A DNA stretch of 14,681 bases from JBEKHI01 sp050012355 (GTDB lineage Bacteria > Actinomycetota > Actinomycetes > Streptosporangiales > Streptosporangiaceae), in NCBI GenBank assembly GCA_050012355.1, contig JBEKHI010000406.1:1-14681 (forward strand), in the 5' to 3' direction. Each line of letters begins with the position of its first letter. Positions within the stretch are counted from its first letter, which is position 1. Shown here one piece after another: positions 8,328 through 13,668 of this stretch. The notes beneath the pieces are model-generated. The model saw only the letters and a list, made by a program, of their open reading frames with translations, was not told where the DNA came from and ran no database searches. The position numbers were made by a program, and so were the translations under genes.

Positions 8328-8355
8328 TGGTAACGCTTACATTTAGCCGCTTACA
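8328..8355. promoter_or_regulatory. Second double LacI-type operator, distant from both promoters
   Basis: Again two head-to-tail 14-mers: TGGTAACGCTTACA (8328-8341) and TTTAGCCGCTTACA (8342-8355). Positions 8332-8355 match 7973-7996 at 21 of 24 bases, in the same orientation and 359 bp away. The CGCTTACA halves are intact; the other halves are degenerate. No good promoter overlaps it. It lies about 175 bp upstream of the lacI -35 box. It may be an auxiliary operator for looping or a relic of a lost promoter. Confidence 0.6.
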
Positions 8356-8433
8356 TCCCATCCGGTCACCACCCCGCGACGGCAGTGACGTCGGACACAC
8401 TGGACACGGCCGCATCTGCCTCCAGCTAGGCGC

Positions 8434-8454
8434 TGCCTGCCGTCCTGGCAGGCA
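8434..8454. repeat. 8-bp perfect hairpin upstream of lacI promoter
   Basis: TGCCTGCC (8434-8441) pairs perfectly with GGCAGGCA (8447-8454) around a five-base loop. CTGCCGTC at 8437-8444 can instead pair with GACGGCAG at 8378-8385, so two exclusive folds are possible if the region is transcribed. It may act as a terminator shielding the lacI promoter; no T-run is present. Confidence 0.4.
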
Positions 8455-8528
8455 CTCCGGCCGTCGTGATCGGCTGACCTGCAGGAAAACGGTTTCATAA
8501 CACCCGTGACACATATCGCACCAACCCA

Positions 8529-8544
8529 CTTGACTTGGGTCAAG
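8529..8544. promoter_or_regulatory. Palindrome over the lacI -35 box
   Basis: CTTGAC and GTCAAG flank four central bases, a 16-bp inverted repeat that covers the presumed -35 hexamer. The position suits a repressor site, for instance for autoregulation, but the sequence differs from the CGCTTACA operators, so a different protein may bind. Confidence 0.45.
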
Positions 8545-8559
8545 CCGGCGTTCTACGTT
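8530..8559 (+). promoter_or_regulatory. Promoter of the lacI-arabinofuranosidase operon
   Basis: TTGACT (8530-8535), an 18-base spacer and TACGTT (8554-8559) fit -35 and TAnnnT -10 boxes. Transcription would start near 8566, leaving a leader of about 50 bases before the ATG at 8617. It is the best promoter match upstream of the plus-strand operon. Confidence 0.6.
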
Positions 8560-8616
8560 GTGCGCGAACGTTCGCTCACGGCGGGCGCGGCGAGGGCTTG
8601 CGAAGACGGGAGCCGG

Positions 8617-9678
8617 ATGGCAAGGCGGAAGTACGTGTCGATCAAGGAGGTCGCCGCGCGAGCGGGCGTCTCCTTCCAGACCGCGAGCAAGGTGCTCAAC
8701 GGCGGCGATGTCCGCGTGTCCGCAGAGACCGAGCAGCGGATCCTCGCCGCGGCCGCCGAGCTCGGCTACCAGCCGAACACGATCGCCCGTTCCCTCGTGC
8801 AGCGCAGCACCGCGACGATCGGCCTCGTCGCCAGCGACGCCACCGACGTCGGGATCGCCCAGGCCTCCGTCTCCGCCGAGCAGGAGGCCCGCCGTCACGG
8901 GCACTCGGTCCTGGTCGGGCACCTCGCCGTCGGCGGTGCGGACGGCGCGGACATCGTGCGCACCCTCATCGAGCGGCGGGTGGACGGCATCCTGGTCGCC
9001 GCTCCCGAAGTGGAGGAGAACACCGCCGTCGCGGAACTACTGCGCAAGTACGTGCCCGCGGTCAGCCTGCAGGCGGTGCCGGGTGGCGGTGTCCCGGTCG
9101 TCGGATCGAATCACCGTGACACCGGACGGCTGGCCACCGAGCATCTGATCGCGCTTGGCCACACCAGCATCGGGACCGTCACCGGCTGGTTCCGCCGCCG
9201 GGTGACCCGCAGCCGGCTGCACGGCTACGAGGACGCGCTGCGGGCCGCCGGCATCGAGCCGCACGAGGACCTGGTGGTCGAGGGCGACTGGTCCCCGCGC
9301 GGCGGCGCGGAGGCGACCCGGCTGCTGCTGGAACGCTCGCCCTCGATCACCGCGATCTTCGTGCACAACGACATGATGGCGATCGGCGTGCTGTCCGCGC
9401 TGCAGACGGCGGGCAGGCGCGTCCCGGAAGACGTCGCGGTCGTGAGCTGCGACGACATCCCGTTCGCCGAGTACCTGACGCCGGCGCTGACCACCGTCCG
9501 CGTGCCGCTCGCCGAAACCGGGCGGATCGCGGTCAACCTGCTGCTGCGTGCCATCGCGGGTGAGCCGGTACCGGAGAAACCCCCGCTGCTGCCCGTCGAA
9601 CTCATCGTCCGGGTGTCCAGCGGCGCGGGAAGGAAGGGCAGCGATGAGTCATCGACGCCCATAGAAGGGCACCGATGA
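8617..9678 (+). CDS. LacI-family transcriptional regulator
   Basis: A 353-residue regulator. The N-terminal helix-turn-helix is SIKEVAARAGVSFQTASKVLNG (8-29), followed by the hinge helix PNTIARSL and a periplasmic-binding-protein-like ligand domain (from TIGLVAS to LPVELIVRVSSG). In-frame codons further upstream (to 8506) were rejected: this ATG has GGGAG four bases before it, starts right before the DNA-binding domain and lies downstream of the promoter. It heads a plus-strand unit with an arabinofuranosidase and a sugar importer, so it probably senses an arabino-oligosaccharide or arabinose and represses them; a link to the CGCTTACA operators is likely but not proven. The last 17 residues after VSSG are outside the family core and are encoded by the tandem repeat at the gene junction. 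Its stop overlaps an ATG (ATGA). Confidence 0.92.
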   Translation: MARRKYVSIKEVAARAGVSFQTASKVLNGGDVRVSAETEQRILAAAAELGYQPNTIARSLVQRSTATIGLVASDATDVGIAQASVSAEQEARRHGHSVLVGHLAVGGADGADIVRTLIERRVDGILVAAPEVEENTAVAELLRKYVPAVSLQAVPGGGVPVVGSNHRDTGRLATEHLIALGHTSIGTVTGWFRRRVTRSRLHGYEDALRAAGIEPHEDLVVEGDWSPRGGAEATRLLLERSPSITAIFVHNDMMAIGVLSALQTAGRRVPEDVAVVSCDDIPFAEYLTPALTTVRVPLAETGRIAVNLLLRAIAGEPVPEKPPLLPVELIVRVSSGAGRKGSDESSTPIEGHR

Positions 9679-9691
9679 GTCATCGACGCCC
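9633..9691 (+). repeat. Imperfect tandem repeat with 31-base period at the lacI/arabinofuranosidase junction
   Basis: Bases 9633-9660 and 9664-9691 are identical at 27 of 28 positions (difference at 9641/9672) with three bases between. Each copy carries GAAGGGCA followed by CGATGAGTCATCG, that is, a ribosome-binding-like tract and an ATG. Because 31 is not a multiple of three, the second copy is read by lacI in another frame, which creates its TGA stop. Confidence 0.9.
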
Positions 9692-9697
9692 CACGAG

Positions 9698-9702
9698 AGG
9701 AG
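9698..9702 (+). promoter_or_regulatory. Ribosome binding site that sets the arabinofuranosidase start
   Basis: AGGAG lies eight bases before the GTG at 9711. It is stronger and better spaced than the AAGGG before the upstream in-frame ATG at 9675, and it supports the GTG as the main start. Confidence 0.65.
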
Positions 9703-9710
9703 AACAACCA

Positions 9711-11189
9711 GTGACTCGAGTCGCCATCGACCCAGGGCGTGTGCTCGGGACCGTCGAGCGCAACGTCTTCGGCGGCTTCGTCGAGCACCTCGGCCGCGTC
9801 ATTTACGGCGGCATGTACGAGGAGGGCTCCCCGCTGTCCGACGACCGCGGCTTCCGCAAGGACGTACTCGCCCTGCTGCGGGACCTGCGGATGGGCGTGC
9901 TGCGCTGGCCGGGCGGCAACTTCGTCAGCAACTACCACTGGCAGGACGGCATCGGCCCGAAGGACCAGCGGCCACGGCGCCCCGAACTCGCCTGGGGAGG
10001 GGAGGAATCCAACCGGTTCGGCACCGACGAGTTCATGGAGTACTGCACCGAGCTGGGAACCGACCCGTACGTCTGCCTCAACATGGGCACCGGGACGCTG
10101 GAGGAAGCCCTCGCCTGGCTGGAGTACTGCAACAGCGACCGCAACACGTACTGGGCGAACGAACGCCGCGCCAATGGTCACGACGAGCCGTACAGAGTGA
10201 AGTACTGGGGCCTGGGCAACGAGATGTACGGCGAGTGGCAAGTGGGCTCCATGTCCGCCGACGAATACGTCCGCGAGGCCACCCGGTGGGCCCGGGCGCT
10301 GAAGTTCCTCGACCCGTCGATCAAGCTCGTGAGCTGCGGCAAGACCGGCTGGAACGAGTGGGACCGTATCGTCATCGAAGGCACGGCCCACCTGGTCGAC
10401 TACCACTCGCTGCACATCTACACCGGCAGCGACGACTACTGGACGAACGTTCTCCAGCCGCACCAGGCCGAGCGCGCGATCCACACCGCGCAGGCGCTCG
10501 TCGCGCACACCGCCTACCGGCACAAGATCGCGAACCCGCCGAAGCTCGCCTATGACGAGTGGAACGTCTGGTACCGCAACATGAGCGTTGACCTGGCGGA
10601 ACGGTACACGTTCGACGACGCGCTCGCCGTCGGTACCTACCTCAACATCTTCGTGCGTAACGCCGGCTGGGTGAAGATGGCCAACCTCGCGCAGATGGTG
10701 AACGCGATCGCCCCGATCGTGGCCACCCCGGAGGTCGCGGCCGTCCAGCCCATCTACTACCCGGTGCTGCTGCACGCCCAGGCCGCGCTTGCGGACGCGG
10801 TCGACACGCACGTGTACGGCGGGGAGCTCGAACCGGTGTTTCCCGACGATCCCGGACAGTGGCCGTACAAGGTGGCTGACCTCGGCCCATTCACCGCGGT
10901 CGACGCCGCGGCCACTGTTAGCGCTAACAAAGACCGGGTAGCGGTAACGCTCGTCAATCGTCACCCGGACGAACCGCAGACCGCTGAGCTGTTGCTGCGC
11001 GACTTCAGCTTCGCAGGTCCGGCGACGATCACCACCGTCACCGAGGGCGGCCAGGCAGACCCGCGGGCGCTGCCCGACGTCGCCACCGCGCATCTTACCC
11101 ACGGAACAGAAACACCATCGGGCATAACGGCGGTGCTTCATCTCCCGGCCCGGTCCTTCACCGTCGTCGAGGCACCGATCCAACGATAA
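9711..11189 (+). CDS. abfA: GH51 alpha-L-arabinofuranosidase, intracellular
   Basis: A 492-residue enzyme (EC 3.2.1.55) that removes terminal alpha-L-arabinofuranosyl groups from arabino- or arabinoxylo-oligosaccharides. It has no signal peptide, so it works on imported oligosaccharides. GH51 hallmarks: N-terminal FGGFVEHLGRVIYGGMYEEGS, RWPGGNFVSNYHWQDGIGP, the acid/base Glu171 in YWGLGNEMYGEW and the nucleophile Glu283 in YDEWNVWY; these spacings match characterised family members of about 500 residues. A (beta/alpha)8 barrel is followed by a C-terminal beta-sandwich (about 370-492). GTG at 9711 was chosen for its AGGAG and because TRVAIDPGRV matches typical N-termini; the ATG at 9675, overlapping the lacI stop, would add 12 residues. 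It is followed after 87 bases by the sugar-binding lipoprotein gene. A LacI-type palindrome lies inside the gene at 10916. Confidence 0.95.
   Translation: MTRVAIDPGRVLGTVERNVFGGFVEHLGRVIYGGMYEEGSPLSDDRGFRKDVLALLRDLRMGVLRWPGGNFVSNYHWQDGIGPKDQRPRRPELAWGGEESNRFGTDEFMEYCTELGTDPYVCLNMGTGTLEEALAWLEYCNSDRNTYWANERRANGHDEPYRVKYWGLGNEMYGEWQVGSMSADEYVREATRWARALKFLDPSIKLVSCGKTGWNEWDRIVIEGTAHLVDYHSLHIYTGSDDYWTNVLQPHQAERAIHTAQALVAHTAYRHKIANPPKLAYDEWNVWYRNMSVDLAERYTFDDALAVGTYLNIFVRNAGWVKMANLAQMVNAIAPIVATPEVAAVQPIYYPVLLHAQAALADAVDTHVYGGELEPVFPDDPGQWPYKVADLGPFTAVDAAATVSANKDRVAVTLVNRHPDEPQTAELLLRDFSFAGPATITTVTEGGQADPRALPDVATAHLTHGTETPSGITAVLHLPARSFTVVEAPIQR
10916..10929. promoter_or_regulatory. Perfect LacI-type palindrome inside the arabinofuranosidase gene
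   Basis: TGTTAGCGCTAACA is a perfect 14-bp palindrome with a central CG, the form of many actinobacterial LacI-family sugar operators; its half CGCTAACA differs by one base from the CGCTTACA of the upstream operators. It is encoded with GTT-AGC-GCT-AAC-AAA, a run that uses T- or A-ending codons in a gene otherwise dominated by G/C endings. A second GGTAACGCT, shared with the operator at 8328, follows at 10943-10951. It could act as a roadblock or auxiliary operator for the downstream transporter genes. Confidence 0.5.
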
Positions 11190-11276
11190 GGCCTCCGAGT
11201 GCGGCCACGGCGAACAGGAATCACCGGCCGCCACAACTGAATCCGAGATAGACGCGTCCAGGAGGAGTCCCCCAAT

Positions 11277-12653
11277 ATGTTGTCGAAAAAGAGAATCTTC
11301 GCGGGTCTGGCAGCAGGCTCCGCGATCGCGGTACTAGCTGGCTGCGGCAGCAGCGGCACGACCGCCAGCGGTGGCAGCACCGCGTCGGCGGCGTCATCAC
11401 CGAGTGCGTCCGCGAGCGTGGTCGCCGGCGGTTCGTGCAGCGCGAACGCCGTGAAGCTCACCTTCTGGGCCTGGGTGCCCGGCATCGGCAGGGCGGTCAC
11501 CGAGTTCAACAAGACCCACCCCGGCATCTGCGTCACCCAGGAAGATGTCGGCGCCGGTGACCCCGAGTACGTGGCGCTCACCAACGCCATCAAGGCTGGT
11601 TCCGGAGCTCCCGACGTCGCCGAGGTCGAGTACGACGAACTGCCGTCGTTCGAGGTGACCCACAGCGTGCTGAACCTCGTGCCTTACGGCGCGAACAACT
11701 ACAAGAGCGACTTCGTGTCGTGGGCCTGGCAAGAGGTCAGCCAGGGCAGCGCCGTCTACGCGATGCCGGGCGACTCTGGTCCGATGGCGTTCTACTACAA
11801 CACCAACGAGCTGTCGCAGTACCACATCACCCCGCCGACCACCTGGGCGCAGTTCGCCACCGACGCGGCCACCCTGCACAAGGACAACTCGTCCGACTAC
11901 ATGACCAACTTCTCGGCCACCGACCTGCAGTGGATTATCAGCCTGATGGCACAGGACGGCGCCTCGCCGTTCAAGTACACCGGCGGCAGTTCGGTGACCA
12001 TCAACTGGACCGGCGCGGCCCAGATGGCGTTCGCCAAGTACTGGCAGGACCTGCTGGCCGCGCACGACGTCAACGCCACCACCGACGTCTCGGCCACGTC
12101 CTTCGCGGACATGGATAAGGGCACCGACGCGAGCTGGCTGAGCTCCGCGTGGGGTCCGTCCTACTTCGCCGCCGACGCTAAGTCCTCGATCGGCGACTGG
12201 CGGGCGACCGCCCTGCCGCAGTGGACGGCCGGCGCTGATGTCGCGGCGAACTGGGGCGGCTCGTCCTACCCAGTCTTCGCGCAGAGCAAGCACCCGGCCC
12301 AGGCCGCCGAGTTCGCCGAGTGGCTGAACGCCACCTCCGCGTCGTGGGACATCACCAAGACGGCTCCGTCATCGCTGTTCCCGACCTACATTCCGCTGCT
12401 GAACGACCCGTCGTTCAAGGACACCACCGTCTCGCTGTCCGGTAGCTCCACCCCGGACGTGGCGTTCACCGCGGCGGCGAGCGCCGTCACCGACGTCGAG
12501 TGGCCGCCGTTCATGACCGAGGCGCTCACCGAGGCGAGCACGGTATTCGAGGGCGTGATGACTGGGAAGGAAACGCTGCAAGCGGCGTTCACCGACTTCC
12601 AGAATGTCCTCGTGAACTACGCCAAGGCCCAGGGCTTCACAGTCTCAAGCTGA
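11277..12653 (+). CDS. Extracellular sugar-binding lipoprotein of a CUT1 ABC importer
   Basis: A 458-residue family 1 solute-binding protein that captures an oligosaccharide outside the membrane and delivers it to the two permeases encoded next. The N-terminus is a lipoprotein signal: KKR, a hydrophobic run and lipobox LAGC with Cys23 as the lipidated residue, then a Ser/Gly/Thr/Ala-rich linker. The mature part begins VKLTFWAWVPGIGRAVTEFNKTHPG, typical of the family, and continues with YAMPGDSGPMAFYYNTNEL, a segment conserved around the sugar cleft. Length is normal. AGGAGGAG lies nine bases before the ATG, a very strong ribosome binding site. Gene order with a GH51 enzyme suggests arabino-oligosaccharide or arabinoxylo-oligosaccharide as ligand; specificity is inferred, not seen. 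A strong hairpin follows the stop. Confidence 0.93.
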   Translation: MLSKKRIFAGLAAGSAIAVLAGCGSSGTTASGGSTASAASSPSASASVVAGGSCSANAVKLTFWAWVPGIGRAVTEFNKTHPGICVTQEDVGAGDPEYVALTNAIKAGSGAPDVAEVEYDELPSFEVTHSVLNLVPYGANNYKSDFVSWAWQEVSQGSAVYAMPGDSGPMAFYYNTNELSQYHITPPTTWAQFATDAATLHKDNSSDYMTNFSATDLQWIISLMAQDGASPFKYTGGSSVTINWTGAAQMAFAKYWQDLLAAHDVNATTDVSATSFADMDKGTDASWLSSAWGPSYFAADAKSSIGDWRATALPQWTAGADVAANWGGSSYPVFAQSKHPAQAAEFAEWLNATSASWDITKTAPSSLFPTYIPLLNDPSFKDTTVSLSGSSTPDVAFTAAASAVTDVEWPPFMTEALTEASTVFEGVMTGKETLQAAFTDFQNVLVNYAKAQGFTVSS

Positions 12654-12659
12654 CGGATC

Positions 12660-12696
12660 GCGGCGCCGGTCCCGGGAACCCCGGGACCGGCGCCGC
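12660..12696 (+). terminator. Strong intercistronic hairpin after the binding-protein gene
   Basis: GCGGCGCCGGTCCCGGG (12660-12676) pairs over all 17 bases with 12680-12696 around an AAC loop, starting seven bases after the stop. There is no T-run. Such hairpins between binding-protein and permease genes are known to stabilise the upstream message or end part of the transcripts, so that binding protein exceeds permease; a partial terminator or 3'-end protector is the likely role. Confidence 0.8.
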
Positions 12697-12723
12697 CCAC
12701 TACGTTACGAAGGAATCTTGCCC

Positions 12724-13668
12724 ATGAACGGCACCGTTCCCTTGACGGCACCGCGGCGGGAGGCTACGCGCAGGCGCTTCGGGCAGTCGTCCTGGACCCA
12801 GCGCAGGGACCGCCGCGGGATCTGGTTCGTCGTCCCCTTCCTGATCGGCTTCCTGCTCTTCATGGTCGTGCCGATCGGCTACGCGATCTACACGAGCCTG
12901 TACACCAGCAAGCTCATCGGCGGCACAGTCTTCGCCGGTGCCTCGAACTACACCTCGACCCTCGAATCAGGCGAGTTCTGGTCCGGGGTGATCCGGGTAC
13001 TTATCTACGCCGCTATCCAGATCCCGGTGATGCTGATCATCGCGTTCTTCTTCGCGACGATCTTCGACCTGGGCGTTGCGAAGTACGGCACGTTCTTCCG
13101 CACGATCTTCTTCATCCCGTTCGCGGTGCCCGCCGTGGTCGGGGCCGTGATGTGGGCGTTCCTGCTTGAGCCGCAGTTCGGCCCGTTCGTCCACCTGGCC
13201 AACGCGCTCGGCTTCAGTAACGCGAACTACTTCTCGTCGACGCTGCTACTGCCCACGATCATCCTCATCGTGATCTGGGAGTGGACCGGCTACAACATGA
13301 TGATCCTCTACACGGCGCTGAAATCGGTGCCTCGTGACGTGGTCGAGGCGGCGATACTCGACGACACCCCGCTATGGAAGATCATCCTGCGGATCAAGCT
13401 GCCGCTCGTCCGTCCGGCCATCGTCATGCTGGTCTTCCTCAACACGATCGGCGCGCTCCAGCTTTTCACCGAGCCGTTCATCCTGAACTACTTCGATACC
13501 GGCGCGGTTTCGATTAACTACACCCCGACCCTGTACATCTACAACACTGCGATCGCGGCGGACGAGACGAACCTGGCCGCCGCCGCGGCGGTGATCCTGG
13601 GTGTGGTCATCATTGTCATCTCGACGGTGTCGCTGATCTTCCGCCGCCGGAGAGGGGAATTCGCATGA
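12724..13668 (+). CDS. CUT1 sugar ABC transporter permease, MalF-like
   Basis: A 314-residue membrane protein with six predicted helices (first FVVPFLIGFLLFMVVPIGYA, last VILGVVIIVISTVSLIF) forming one half of the importer channel. The cytoplasmic EAA loop that docks the ATPase is present: EAA at 208-210 in VVEAAILDDTPLWKIILRIKLPLVRP, although the usual Gly after EAA---- is Asp. ATG at 12724 was chosen because AAGGA lies nine bases upstream; a TTG six bases earlier (12718) would be too close to it. About 30 basic and polar residues precede the first helix. The gene follows the hairpin after the binding-protein gene and overlaps the next permease gene by four bases (ATGA). Confidence 0.92.
   Translation: MNGTVPLTAPRREATRRRFGQSSWTQRRDRRGIWFVVPFLIGFLLFMVVPIGYAIYTSLYTSKLIGGTVFAGASNYTSTLESGEFWSGVIRVLIYAAIQIPVMLIIAFFFATIFDLGVAKYGTFFRTIFFIPFAVPAVVGAVMWAFLLEPQFGPFVHLANALGFSNANYFSSTLLLPTIILIVIWEWTGYNMMILYTALKSVPRDVVEAAILDDTPLWKIILRIKLPLVRPAIVMLVFLNTIGALQLFTEPFILNYFDTGAVSINYTPTLYIYNTAIAADETNLAAAAAVILGVVIIVISTVSLIFRRRRGEFA

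Larger units (their letters stand above)
7897..8616. other. 720-base non-coding regulatory region between the divergent GH16 and lacI genes
   Basis: No open frame here has a plausible start, codon bias or recognisable product. It holds the GH16 promoter and double operator near its left end, a second double operator in the middle, inverted repeats at 8109-8159, 8164-8200 and 8434-8454, and the lacI promoter at its right end (each listed separately). It is long for an actinomycete intergenic gap, and the stretch between the two double operators (7997-8327) shows nothing else I recognise. Confidence 0.7.

Noticed and set aside
8506..8616. Upstream extension of the lacI frame by 37 codons
   Set aside because: The extension covers the likely promoter, has no family similarity and lies before the normal LacI N-terminus; the ATG at 8617 has a ribosome binding site.
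9225..11234. A 669-codon minus-strand open frame opposite lacI and the arabinofuranosidase gene
   Set aside because: It is the antisense shadow of high-GC coding sequence: repetitive Val/Arg/Gly composition, no domain, and the plus strand carries two clear protein families with catalytic residues.
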